Shown: positions 1 to 8,552 of the stretch, one piece after another
Numbering within the stretch: the first letter of the stretch is position 1
Layout: each line of letters begins with the position of its first letter
Assembly (NCBI GenBank): GCA_045580875.1
Contig: JAZNOP010000051.1
Location: forward strand, 36,641-100,640
Source of the DNA: SIG598 sp045580875
GTDB lineage: Bacteria > Bacillota > Clostridia > Oscillospirales > Acutalibacteraceae
Reading direction: 5' to 3'
Length of the DNA: 64,000 nucleotides
Translations under genes and position numbers: made by a program
The notes under the pieces: model-generated
Databases searched by the model: none
Seen by the model: the letters and a program-made list of their open reading frames with translations, nothing else
Told to the model about the DNA's origin: nothing

Positions 1-1521
1 ATGTGCGGCACAAAATACAACAAAGACGGACACGATATCCCGTTCGAGACCTTCCTCGGATTCAAGGGAGACAAGCAGCCGGATATCGACCTGAACTTCT
101 CAAATGAATATCAGAGTTCGGCTCACAGATACACCGAGCAGCTCTTTGGTACATCACACGTTTTCAAGGCGGGTACCATCGGTACAGTTGCAGAAAAGAC
201 AGCGTTCAGATATGTCATGAAATATGCTGAAGCTAACGGTCTTGCACTTTCATCTGCCGAGATAGAACGACTCAAGAACGGTGTCATGGGCGTAAAGAGT
301 AATACCGGTCAGCACCCGGGCGGTATGGTCGTTGTGCCGGGTGATATGGAGGTTTACGATTTCTGTCCGATACAGCATCCTGCTGACAAGGCTGATTCGG
401 ATATTCTCACAACCCACTTCGATTTCCATGCTATCCATGATACGATACTTAAGCTGGACTGTCTGGGTCATGTGGGACCGACCACATATAAGTATCTTGA
501 AGAGTTTACCGGTATACCCGTAACCGAAGTTCCAATGGGCGATGAAAAGGTTATGAGTCTCTTCGTTTCAACAGAAGCGCTCGGTGTTACTCCGGAGGAT
601 ATCGGCTCACAGACAGGAACATTCTCGCTGCCTGAGGTAGGAACAGCATTTGTCCGTCAGATGCTTATCGACTCTCAGCCGAAGACATTCTCTGACCTGC
701 TTCAGGTTTCCGGTCTGTCTCATGGTACCGATGTTTACATCGGCAATGCAAAGGATCTTATAGCAGACGGCACCTGCACTATTTCCGAAGTTATCGGTAC
801 ACGAGACAACATCATGACCTATCTCATCAAAAAAGGTGTTGAAAACAGTCTCGCTTTCAATATAATGGAGATAGTCCGAAAGGGTAAGGCAGGTAAACTG
901 CTGACTCCTGAGATGGTTGCAGAGATGAAGGCACATGATGTCCCTCAGTGGTATATTGATTCCTGCTTCAAGATCAAATATATGTTCCCGAAAGCTCACG
1001 CTGCAGCTTATATGATATCCTGCCTGCGCCTTGGATGGTATAAAGTATACCGTCCGGTTGAGTATTATGCAGCATATTTTACCTGCCGCTGTGAAAACTT
1101 CGATGCTGAAGCAGCTGTACGAGGTGTTGCGTATGCAAGCCAGCAGCTCAAAAGCATTGAGGAAAAGGGAAAGGAAGCATCGCAGACTGAAGAAGGTTCA
1201 TACGCAACAACGCAGATTATTGTTGAAGCGCTGGCAAGAGGTGTAAAGTTCTATCCGGTTGATCTGTATAAGAGCCATGCACTGAAGTTTATGCCGGAGA
1301 ACGGTGATGGAGTGCGTCTGCCGTTTGTTGCGCTCAAGGGTCTTGGCGCTGCGGCGGCAGAGAGCCTGCAGGAAGCTTCGACTCAGGGACCGTATATTTC
1401 ACGCGATGAAATTCCGTTAAGAGCCGGAGTATCAAAGAGTATTATAGAGATACTGGCTAATGCAGGTGTACTTGACCATCTGCCAGACAGCAGTCAGATA
1501 AGCCTGTTTGAAGGATTTTAG
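1..1521 (+). CDS. polC: DNA polymerase III alpha subunit, PolC type (3' part)
   Basis: This is the C-terminal 506 residues of the Gram-positive replicative polymerase PolC. The window opens inside the gene; the ATG at base 1 is probably an internal methionine. The palm motif PDIDLNFS (about residues 27-34) holds the metal-binding aspartates. The fragment also shows the family blocks FKAGTIGTVAEKTAFRY and GQHPGGMVVVP. The protein ends in QISLFEGF, a QxxLF-type motif that binds the beta clamp. PolC does most chromosome synthesis in low-GC Gram-positives. The exonuclease and N-terminal domains lie outside the window. The topoisomerase gene follows after 23 bases, so the two are probably co-transcribed. 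The family assignment is very secure; the start is unknown. Confidence 0.95.
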   Translation: MCGTKYNKDGHDIPFETFLGFKGDKQPDIDLNFSNEYQSSAHRYTEQLFGTSHVFKAGTIGTVAEKTAFRYVMKYAEANGLALSSAEIERLKNGVMGVKSNTGQHPGGMVVVPGDMEVYDFCPIQHPADKADSDILTTHFDFHAIHDTILKLDCLGHVGPTTYKYLEEFTGIPVTEVPMGDEKVMSLFVSTEALGVTPEDIGSQTGTFSLPEVGTAFVRQMLIDSQPKTFSDLLQVSGLSHGTDVYIGNAKDLIADGTCTISEVIGTRDNIMTYLIKKGVENSLAFNIMEIVRKGKAGKLLTPEMVAEMKAHDVPQWYIDSCFKIKYMFPKAHAAAYMISCLRLGWYKVYRPVEYYAAYFTCRCENFDAEAAVRGVAYASQQLKSIEEKGKEASQTEEGSYATTQIIVEALARGVKFYPVDLYKSHALKFMPENGDGVRLPFVALKGLGAAAAESLQEASTQGPYISRDEIPLRAGVSKSIIEILANAGVLDHLPDSSQISLFEGF

Positions 1522-1544
1522 TTTAAGATAAAGGGGAGAGCATA

Positions 1545-3791
1545 TTGGCTCGAAAAAAGAAAGTAACCGAAGTGATTGAAGCTGCGGCGATGGAGGGCTG
1601 GATAAAGGGCGCCGGCGAAATGGTCGAGCAGCCTGTAGTTGATGCGATAGAGACTAACTACATGCCTTATGCCATGAGTGTCATTCTCAGCCGTGCACTA
1701 CCGGAAATCGACGGATTCAAGCCGTCTCAGCGCAAGCTTCTTTACACAATGTATAAGATGGGTCTGCTTACCGGTGCAAGACAGAAATCATCAAAGATAG
1801 CCGGTGCGACCATGACGCTCAATCCTCACGGAGATGCGGCGATTTATGATACCATGGTGCGAATGACAACGGCTCACGAGGCACTGCTTCATCCGTATGT
1901 CGATTCCAAGGGATCATTCGGCAAAGCGTATTCCCGTGATACTGCTGCTGCGGCATCGCGATATACAGAGGCAAAGCTTGCAGCTATCGCGGCAGAGCTC
2001 TTCCGCGATATTGACAGCGATGCGGTCGATATGGTCGACAACTTCGACAACACCGAGAAGGAGCCTAAACTTCTGCCGGTTACATTTCCGTCGATACTTA
2101 CCAACAGTATTTCCGGTATTGCAGTCAGTATGGCAAGCTCGATATGCTCCTTCAACCTTAACGAAGTAATTGATACAACTATCGCACTTATCAGAGACCC
2201 GGATCACGACATAACAACAACTCTTCTTGCTCCCGATTTTCCTGGCGGCGGCTATATCATCTACAATAAGCGTGATATAGATAATGTATACAATACCGGC
2301 CGAGGCGGAATCAGAGTAAGAGGAAAATATGCTTTTGATAAGAGTGCCGGATGTATTGATATTACGCAAATACCTGCATCAACTACCGCGGAGCAGATCA
2401 TTGAACGCATTATCGAATTGGTAAAAGCCGGAAAAATCAGGGAGATAAACGACATCCGCGATGAGACCGGTAAAGCAGGTCTGAAGATCAGTATTGATAT
2501 CAAGCGTGGCGTTGATCCCGATAAACTGATGCAGCGTCTCTTCAAGCTCACACCGCTTGAAGAGAATTTCCCATGTAACTTCAATGTTCTTATTGCCGGA
2601 CATCCGAGAGTTCTGGGAGTTAAGGAACTGCTTGAGGAATGGATCGCATTCCGCTGCGAATGCGTTGAGCGCCGTGTATATTTTGAACTTGGCAAGCGAC
2701 GCGACAGACTGCATCTGCTCAAAGGTCTTGAAAAGATTCTGCTGGATATAGATAAGGCTGTACGTATTGTACGTGAGACAGAGGAAGAGTCTGAGGTCGT
2801 ACCAAATCTTATGATTGGATTCGGTATCGATCAGGTTCAGGCTGAATACGTTGCAGAAATAAAGCTCCGTCATCTCAACCGTGAGTACATACTCAAACGT
2901 ACTGAGGATATAAAACGCCTCGAGGAAGAGATTGCAGAGCGTGAGGAGATTCTTTCGTCGCGGGCTAAAATCAAGTCGGTCATAATCAAAGAGCTAAAAG
3001 AGGTTGCAAAGAAGTACGGCAAACCTCGCTGCAGTATGATTCTTTATGATGTAACCGATGATGCCGAAGAGGAAGAGGAGCAAATTCCGGATTATCAGGT
3101 TAATCTTTTCCTCACCAGAGAGGGATATTTCAAGAAGATAACACCGCAGTCTCTCAGAATGAGCAGTGAGCATAAGCTTAAGGACGGCGATGAAATAGTC
3201 CAGACTGTAGAGACACAGAATGATGTAGAACTGCTGTTCTTTACCAGTGCATGTCAGGTATACAAGACAAGAGCTGCTGACTTTGCTGATACCAAGGCAA
3301 GTGTCATGGGTGACTATGTTGCGGCGAAGCTTGGTATGGACGAGAACGAACGCGTTGTCTATATGGCCGTGGTCAAGGAGTATAAGGGCTTTATGCTGTT
3401 TGCTTTTGATAACGGCAAGCTTGCAAAGGTTGAAATGGCATCGTACGAGACAAAGACAAACCGCAAGAAGCTTATCGGTGCATTCAGCGATAAATTCCCG
3501 CTTGCAGCGGCAATGTATGTCGAAGAAGAAGCTGATGTTATTATTCATTCGTCATCCGGACGTAAGCTGCTGCTGTTTACCGGTGAGGTAACAGCAAAGA
3601 CGGCTCGTTCAACGCAGGGTGTGCAGGTTATGACTCAGCGCAAAGGTCATAAAGTTACAAAGCTCGAACTTTATACCGATGGTATGCTTAAAAATCCGCA
3701 CAGATATCGTGGAAAGAGTCTGCCGTCAGCCGGAGCGCTGCCGACAGCAAGCGAAACCGGAGAGCAGGTTTCCATGCTTGATAATGAGTAA
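1545..3791 (+). CDS. Type IIA topoisomerase subunit A (GyrA/ParC-like)
   Basis: This 748-residue DNA-breaking and rejoining subunit starts at TTG, seven bases after AAGGGGAG. The active-site tyrosine is in AAASRYTEAKL (Tyr140), with the family's RALPEIDGFKPSQRK block at about 50-64 and a coiled-coil region near 460-490. A beta-propeller-like C-terminal half follows. I could not find the glutamine/glycine-rich GyrA box, so negative supercoiling is less certain than relaxation or decatenation. The N-terminal sequence departs from the usual RALPDVRDGLKPVHRR form of GyrA. This fits the divergent third A-subunit lineage annotated as topoisomerase IV in many Clostridia (family knowledge). The ATPase B subunit is not in the window. 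It lies directly after polC and ends at a strong terminator. Confidence 0.88.
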   Translation: MARKKKVTEVIEAAAMEGWIKGAGEMVEQPVVDAIETNYMPYAMSVILSRALPEIDGFKPSQRKLLYTMYKMGLLTGARQKSSKIAGATMTLNPHGDAAIYDTMVRMTTAHEALLHPYVDSKGSFGKAYSRDTAAAASRYTEAKLAAIAAELFRDIDSDAVDMVDNFDNTEKEPKLLPVTFPSILTNSISGIAVSMASSICSFNLNEVIDTTIALIRDPDHDITTTLLAPDFPGGGYIIYNKRDIDNVYNTGRGGIRVRGKYAFDKSAGCIDITQIPASTTAEQIIERIIELVKAGKIREINDIRDETGKAGLKISIDIKRGVDPDKLMQRLFKLTPLEENFPCNFNVLIAGHPRVLGVKELLEEWIAFRCECVERRVYFELGKRRDRLHLLKGLEKILLDIDKAVRIVRETEEESEVVPNLMIGFGIDQVQAEYVAEIKLRHLNREYILKRTEDIKRLEEEIAEREEILSSRAKIKSVIIKELKEVAKKYGKPRCSMILYDVTDDAEEEEEQIPDYQVNLFLTREGYFKKITPQSLRMSSEHKLKDGDEIVQTVETQNDVELLFFTSACQVYKTRAADFADTKASVMGDYVAAKLGMDENERVVYMAVVKEYKGFMLFAFDNGKLAKVEMASYETKTNRKKLIGAFSDKFPLAAAMYVEEEADVIIHSSSGRKLLLFTGEVTAKTARSTQGVQVMTQRKGHKVTKLELYTDGMLKNPHRYRGKSLPSAGALPTASETGEQVSMLDNE

Positions 3792-3793
3792 AT

Positions 3794-3836
3794 AAAAAGG
3801 TCGGACTTGGCAGAATATGCCGAGTCCGACCTTTTT
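3794..3836 (+). terminator. Rho-independent terminator after the topoisomerase gene
   Basis: An 18-bp stem (AAAAAGGTCGGACTTGGC paired with its complement, one G-U pair) has a 7-base loop and ends in a run of T. Because the stem begins with A and ends with T it can also act on the convergent thiT transcript. Confidence 0.9.
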
Positions 3837-3873
3837 GCTGATAAAACACGTTGTATATACTAAAGGAAATTGT

Positions 3874-4443
3874 TTATTTTGATGCAGGAGAATCAAAAAC
3901 CTTGCTGACTATCGGAAATACAATGGCAGATGCGATTGCGGTAAAAATGATCTCAGGAACCATATATGAGCCGTTGTAGGTCAGAGAGAATGTGACTGCT
4001 CCCCAGTCAGCGATAACCTCAGACCACAGCAGCCAGCCGGAAAGAAAATGGCATACAAATCTAAGAAATACACCTATTACAGCGCCGATTCCGGCAGCGA
4101 AAGCCCTGTTTCTGATATTACGGGTAATGCCAGAGAAGCCGATAACTGTAAACGCAAGCAGATAATCAAGGAATATAGCGCCAACAAGCGTTATGACGCT
4201 CAGACCGCGCAGGTCACCGAGACCAAGCAGAAGCTGAAGCATGCCATGGGCAAAGCAGGTGAAGAGTCCCCAACGTGTGCCATAAAGCTGTGCGACCAGT
4301 ACAAGAGGGAGCATACTGAGTATGGTTACAGAGCCGCCCTGAGGAACTTCAAAAAGCTTCAGCATACTGAGAATGGTGGAAAGGGCTATCATAAGTGCGG
4401 AGAAAGTAAGGCGATGCAGTTTTGATGTGCGTGAGATTTTCAT
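3874..4443 (-). CDS. thiT: Thiamine ECF transporter substrate-binding subunit ThiT
   Basis: This 189-residue integral membrane protein is the S component that captures thiamine for a shared ECF energy module (EcfA/A'/T, not in this window). The block FEVPQGGSVTILSMLPLVL near residues 31-49 is characteristic of ThiT/YuaJ. About six hydrophobic helices fill the chain. The start is supported by GGAGG seven bases upstream. A TPP riboswitch and an attenuator hairpin lie in its leader, which independently supports a thiamine role. The gene is monocistronic and ends against the terminator shared with the topoisomerase gene. Confidence 0.93.
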   Translation of the reverse strand: MKISRTSKLHRLTFSALMIALSTILSMLKLFEVPQGGSVTILSMLPLVLVAQLYGTRWGLFTCFAHGMLQLLLGLGDLRGLSVITLVGAIFLDYLLAFTVIGFSGITRNIRNRAFAAGIGAVIGVFLRFVCHFLSGWLLWSEVIADWGAVTFSLTYNGSYMVPEIIFTAIASAIVFPIVSKVFDSPASK

Positions 4444-4465
4444 TTTGGTACCTCCGATGGAGTGA

Positions 4466-4508
4466 TAAAATCAAAACAGAAAGCGCCGGTACGGATATGT
4501 ACCGGCGC
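4466..4508 (-). terminator. Riboswitch-controlled attenuator upstream of thiT
   Basis: A perfect 10-bp hairpin (GCGCCGGTAC, six-base loop, GTACCGGCGC) sits between the TPP aptamer and the thiT ribosome-binding site. On the minus strand it is followed by the T-rich TTTCTGTTTTGATTTT. This is the expected expression platform: TPP-bound aptamer, terminator forms, thiT off. Confidence 0.85.
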
Positions 4509-4532
4509 AAAGATGCATCAATAGTGTGCAAA

Positions 4533-4622
4533 ACATTTCCTACGCCGGCATTATCCGGATCAGGTTCATGGGTTCAGTCCATAAGACCATCTCAGCCGGC
4601 ATTGCCAGCACCCCCTGTGTTG
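4533..4622 (-). ncRNA. TPP riboswitch (THI element) aptamer
   Basis: Read on the minus strand it has the conserved THI-box parts in order: ACAGGGGGTGC, GGCTGAGATGG, the ACTGAACCC arm, GAACCTGATCCGGATAATG, and CCGGCGTAGGAAATGT. It precedes thiT and its attenuator. All conserved blocks are readable, so the identification is secure. Confidence 0.96.
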
Positions 4623-4631
4623 TCGATGACA

Positions 4632-4660
4632 ATTATACTTTGCCCGGAAAGGTTTGTCAA
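4632..4660 (-). promoter_or_regulatory. Sigma-A promoter of the TPP riboswitch-thiT transcript
   Basis: Minus-strand TTGACA, 17-bp spacer, TATAAT: a full consensus match. It places transcription start a few bases ahead of the aptamer. Confidence 0.9.
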
Positions 4661-4714
4661 TAGCAAATTTCAAAAAGATATCCGAATAAGACAGGGGACA
4701 GACAGGGTTTTATA

Positions 4715-4743
4715 TTGACTGTAGGATTAAATATATATATAAT
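4715..4743 (+). promoter_or_regulatory. Sigma-A promoter for the DUF1015-yhhN-dusB genes
   Basis: TTGACT, 17-bp spacer, TATAAT. Transcription would start near 4750, after the ATG at 4746. The upstream reading-frame extension of the next gene is therefore not translated. Confidence 0.85.
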
Positions 4744-4844
4744 ATATGGTAAACTGTGCGGAGTATTTGCAATTTATTGTGAAAAATTTTTCTCTGGCAG
4801 ACATATTTTCCGTAATAAGTACGGTTATGAAAGGATTGATCACT

Positions 4845-6140
4845 ATGGCAGAATTAAGAGCAATGCCGGCAATGAGATTTTCAGGTAAGGCAGGCGATAT
4901 AGCTGAGCTTTGCTGCCCTCCTTATGATATCATCAGTGAGGAGCAGAGAATCGGATATCTTTCCAGAAATGAACACAATATAATCAGACTTGAATTGCCC
5001 AAGGGAGATAACCCTTATGCTGATGCCGGTGCAATTCTGAACAGCTGGCTTTCGGAAGAAATCCTTGCGTTTGACGAGGAGAGTCTTTACGTTTACGAAG
5101 AAGAGTTTACAGACAGCTTTTCCATCGGTGAACCGCGCCGCATGAAAATTCGCGGTATTATCGGAAGAGTCAAGCTTGAAGAGTTTTCTAAAGGAATAGT
5201 TCTGCCTCATGAGGAGACCCTTTCAAAGGCAAAGGATGACCGACTCAATCTTATGAAGGCTACCGGCTGCAACTTCAGTCAGATATATTCGCTTTACCGT
5301 GATGAGCAGGGAACAACCCGTGCCCGCATGAAGCAGATCGCTGAGAACGAACCCCTGCAGAGCTTTACTGATACAGATGGTATTACCCATCGTCTGTGGC
5401 GTTGCAGTGATGCTGAGATGATTGCTGCAATTTCAAATGATTTTGCAGAGAGAAAGCTTTATATTGCAGACGGACATCACAGATATGAGACCGGCATAAA
5501 TTACCGCAACTGGCGCCGCGAGCAGGGAATTGCTCAGCCTGGTGATGCCTGTGATTATATTATGATGATGCTTGTTGATATGGAAGACGACGGTCTTCTC
5601 GTACTTCCGACCCACCGACTTGTAAGAGATCTTGAGCAGTTTGATGCAGATGTTCTCTGTGAGAAGGCATCGGAGCTGTTTGACGTTGAAGCTGTATCCG
5701 GCGGTGCAGATGAGGTCAATACCATACTCAACAGCAGATATACTGAGGGAAAACACGCATTTGCTCTTTATTGCAGTGGCTGGCGTGTTCTTACTCTTCG
5801 TTCTTCTGACGTAATGAAGGAGCTTATGCCTGAGGCAAGCGATGCTCTTCGCGGTCTTGATGTAAGCATACTTCATACACTTGTGCTTGAGCGCCTGATG
5901 GGTATAGATAAGGCAAACATGGCTGCGCAGAAGAATCTTGTGTATACCCGTGACTTTGCTGAGGCTGTTGACGGTGTTGATTCCGGCAAATTCCAGTGTG
6001 CCTTTATTCTTAATCCGACACGTGTATCAGAGATTCGAGACGTTGCTGTTGCCGGAGAGAAGATGCCGCAGAAATCCACATATTTCTATCCGAAGCTTAT
6101 AACCGGCATGGTTATGAACCGTCTTGCGGAAGATAAATAA
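4845..6140 (+). CDS. DUF1015 family protein
   Basis: This 431-residue cytosolic protein has the conserved PPYDIISEEQR segment near its N terminus and DGHHRYETGINYRN in the middle, both typical of the DUF1015 family (about 410-430 residues). Its biochemical function is not established. The frame stays open further upstream to 4746, but that stretch lies at the promoter. AAAGG about ten bases before 4845 makes MAELRAMPAM the likely N terminus. A YhhN-family gene follows after 47 bases. In other bacteria DUF1015 genes often sit near serine or dehydrogenase genes (from memory), which is not the case here. Confidence 0.9.
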   Translation: MAELRAMPAMRFSGKAGDIAELCCPPYDIISEEQRIGYLSRNEHNIIRLELPKGDNPYADAGAILNSWLSEEILAFDEESLYVYEEEFTDSFSIGEPRRMKIRGIIGRVKLEEFSKGIVLPHEETLSKAKDDRLNLMKATGCNFSQIYSLYRDEQGTTRARMKQIAENEPLQSFTDTDGITHRLWRCSDAEMIAAISNDFAERKLYIADGHHRYETGINYRNWRREQGIAQPGDACDYIMMMLVDMEDDGLLVLPTHRLVRDLEQFDADVLCEKASELFDVEAVSGGADEVNTILNSRYTEGKHAFALYCSGWRVLTLRSSDVMKELMPEASDALRGLDVSILHTLVLERLMGIDKANMAAQKNLVYTRDFAEAVDGVDSGKFQCAFILNPTRVSEIRDVAVAGEKMPQKSTYFYPKLITGMVMNRLAEDK

Positions 6141-6187
6141 TTGAGAAGCCGTACGGACTACGGCTGAGGTATATTGGGTGACTTAAT

Positions 6188-6880
6188 ATGTTGAACAGTA
6201 GGATTGTTTGCTATATTATCATGTGCCTGCTAAGCTGTATACAGATGCCGATATACTGCGTATATAAGGTCAGAGGGAAAGGCACAGCATATACTGTTTC
6301 GAAATGCGCCGGAAGTATATTGTTCATTGCAACGGCTATGATATCCCTTGTTTTCACCGAAGCAGATGCCTATTCAGTAATGATCATTGTTTCGATGTTT
6401 TTGTCAGCGGTTGGCGATTATCTGCTGTCAAAGAAATCACGCCACAGACTGAAAATAGGCGGCGGAATATTTATGCTGGCGCATATATGCTTTATTGCTG
6501 CGTTTATCACAGCCGCAGGTTTCCATTGGCAGGTAATCCCTGTGGCACTTGTTCTGCTGATTCTGGAGCTTGCTGCGGCGAAGCTTCTGAAGATAAAAAC
6601 ACGCGGTGTGAGTGCAGACATGATGCTTTATATTGTTGTGGTAACAACTATGGCAGTTTGTGCTGCATCAATGCTGCTTACTGGTGAGTTCAATTTGCAG
6701 ATGAGCAATATCTCGCGCAATCTGACGATAATAGGTGCATTTTTGTTCCTTATATCAGATTGCATATGGATGACATACGGCATGATTTTCAGTAGTTCAA
6801 AACCAATACTCAAGATTGCAAATGTGCTTACGTACTTCCCGGCACAGATGCTTATAGCAGGAGCACTGATATTCAGATGA
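6188..6880 (+). CDS. YhhN/TMEM86 family membrane protein (lysoplasmalogenase-like)
   Basis: This 230-residue polytopic membrane protein has about seven or eight hydrophobic helices. The conserved acidic motifs SAVGDYLLS (about residue 77) and FLISDCIWMTYG (about residue 187) mark the YhhN family. Animal members (TMEM86) hydrolyse the vinyl-ether bond of lysoplasmalogens. Plasmalogens do occur in many anaerobic Clostridia, so this activity is plausible but only inferred here. The start has a weak GGGTGA ribosome-binding site. Its stop overlaps the dusB start (ATGA), indicating translational coupling. Confidence 0.82.
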   Translation: MLNSRIVCYIIMCLLSCIQMPIYCVYKVRGKGTAYTVSKCAGSILFIATAMISLVFTEADAYSVMIIVSMFLSAVGDYLLSKKSRHRLKIGGGIFMLAHICFIAAFITAAGFHWQVIPVALVLLILELAAAKLLKIKTRGVSADMMLYIVVVTTMAVCAASMLLTGEFNLQMSNISRNLTIIGAFLFLISDCIWMTYGMIFSSSKPILKIANVLTYFPAQMLIAGALIFR

Positions 6881-7866
6881 TAAGAATAGGCAAAGTTCAA
6901 ATTGACGGTATTGCCGCACTGGCCCCGATGGCTGGTGTGGCAGACCGTGCATTTCGCGAGTTATGTATGGGCTATGGCGCATCGTATTGTATCGGTGAAA
7001 TGGCAAGTGCGAAGGGACTGGTGCTTGGGGACAGAAAATCTGATGAGCTTATTGTCACAGCGCCTCAGGAACGACCGATGGCAATACAGCTTTTTGGAGA
7101 TGATCCTCAGATAATAGCTCAGGCAGCTGAAAAGTCACTTCGCTTTACACCTGATATTATCGATATTAATATGGGGTGTCCTACGCCGAAAATAACAGGC
7201 AATGGTACAGGCTCAGCACTGATGAAAAAGCCGCAGCTGTGCGGAGAAATCGTCAGAGCTGTTTCTGCAGTAGCAGGTGATATTCCAGTTACGGTAAAAA
7301 TGCGGCTTGGCTGGGACAGTGAAAGCATGAACTTTCTCGATGTTGCACGTATATGCGAAGAGGCAGGGTGTAAAGCTATATCGCTTCATGCAAGAACCCG
7401 GGCTCAGATGTATGCGCCAAGCGCTGACTGGAGCAAAATTGCAGAGCTGAAAAAGAATGTATCAGTTCCGGTTATTGGAAACGGTGATATTTTCTGTGCT
7501 GACGATGCAATGAGAATGCTTGAACAGACAGGCTGTGATATGGTTATGGTAGGCAGAGGTGCTCTCGGTAATCCATGGATATTCCGTGCGATTAATTCTC
7601 TCTATAATCATAGCGCACCGCTGCCAGAGCCCGGTATATACGAGAAAATGCTGGTAATGAAGAAGCATATCGATAAACTGGTCGAATATAAAGGCGAATA
7701 TGTTGGCATGAGAGAGGCACGTAAGCATACGGCGTGGTATCTTAAAGGATTCAGAGGAGCAGCACGGCTTCGTGGAGAGTGTGCCAAACTCAACCGTCCG
7801 GAGGACATGGACGGTCTTATTAAAAAAATACTCGAAGAATACAACAGCGCGTTCAGCGAAAACTAA
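6877..7866 (+). CDS. dusB: tRNA-dihydrouridine synthase (DusB type)
   Basis: This 329-residue FMN enzyme reduces uridine to dihydrouridine in tRNA D-loops using NADPH. It is a TIM barrel with the FMN-site block LAPMAGVADRAFREL near the N terminus. The catalytic cysteine is Cys101 in NMGCPTPKITGNGTGSAL. VGRGALGNPWIF supplies phosphate-binding residues. The ATG overlaps the yhhN stop by four bases, and the length is normal for DusB. An inverted repeat that starts within the last codons could terminate it. Confidence 0.95.
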   Translation: MIRIGKVQIDGIAALAPMAGVADRAFRELCMGYGASYCIGEMASAKGLVLGDRKSDELIVTAPQERPMAIQLFGDDPQIIAQAAEKSLRFTPDIIDINMGCPTPKITGNGTGSALMKKPQLCGEIVRAVSAVAGDIPVTVKMRLGWDSESMNFLDVARICEEAGCKAISLHARTRAQMYAPSADWSKIAELKKNVSVPVIGNGDIFCADDAMRMLEQTGCDMVMVGRGALGNPWIFRAINSLYNHSAPLPEPGIYEKMLVMKKHIDKLVEYKGEYVGMREARKHTAWYLKGFRGAARLRGECAKLNRPEDMDGLIKKILEEYNSAFSEN

Positions 7867-7883
7867 TGCTGCTGAACGCGCTG
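7845..7883. terminator. Inverted repeat between convergent dusB and flavin reductase genes
   Basis: A 13-bp perfect stem, CAGCGCGTTCAGC with its complement, starts inside the dusB 3' end. The flanking T content is modest on both strands, so it is a plausible but weak bidirectional terminator. Confidence 0.55.
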
Positions 7884-7911
7884 GATAAAATATTTAAATC
7901 AGAGTCTATGA

Positions 7912-8415
7912 TTACTCGGCAACAAAGCACTCGGATATTTCGCCGATGTAAACATAATGAAAATCGTTGCCGGGATAATCCTCGGTGATGATTGTTTTGT
8001 CAATAAAACTGTCGGCCTCGAGTCGCTGACAGTAAAGCTTGCGGCAGATGATTACTGTTTCTGCTTCAGCGAAATAGGGTGCAGGCAGGTCATTTTTTAC
8101 AGTAAGACCGGCCTCAGCGATTTTGTCGCAGTCTCTTCCACTGACTCTTCCGCAAAGTGCAAGTGCTTTACGGTATTCCTCAGAGAAAAAGCAGAGGGAA
8201 AAATATTCGTTCTGGTCAACAAATTCATTCGTATAGCGCTGCGGTCTGATGTAGCAGGTTGCGACATTTTTATTCCACAGTACACCGAGTCCGCCCCAGC
8301 TTGCAGTCATAGTATTGCATTTTTCGCTGTCGCCTGCAGTTATTAGCATCCACTGGCGTCCTAATGCTTCAAATGGATTAAATCCCAGTTCCGATGGAGA
8401 TACTTTCTTGAACAA
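7912..8415 (-). CDS. Flavin reductase-like FMN-binding protein
   Basis: This 167-residue protein belongs to the flavin reductase/flavoredoxin group. Its N-terminal half carries WMLITAGDSEKCNTMTASWG, a typical substrate- and FMN-contacting segment. It then shows ATCYIRPQRYTNEFVDQNEYFSL in outline, followed by a C-terminal strand region. Such proteins bind FMN as homodimers and either reduce flavins or act as small electron carriers; the partner is not evident here. The gene is monocistronic and convergent with dusB. A usable ribosome-binding site (AGGGAGTGATC region) precedes the ATG. Confidence 0.82.
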   Translation of the reverse strand: MFKKVSPSELGFNPFEALGRQWMLITAGDSEKCNTMTASWGGLGVLWNKNVATCYIRPQRYTNEFVDQNEYFSLCFFSEEYRKALALCGRVSGRDCDKIAEAGLTVKNDLPAPYFAEAETVIICRKLYCQRLEADSFIDKTIITEDYPGNDFHYVYIGEISECFVAE

Positions 8416-8552
8416 TTCTGATCACTCCCTGATTGGTTTTGATTTTATTATATATGACCAATGCATGATTTGCTATACCTAATTTTTTAATTTTATTCAG
8501 ACTAATCGACCTGTAACAGGCTGAAATAAATCTTTAAGGAGCATTAAAGAAA

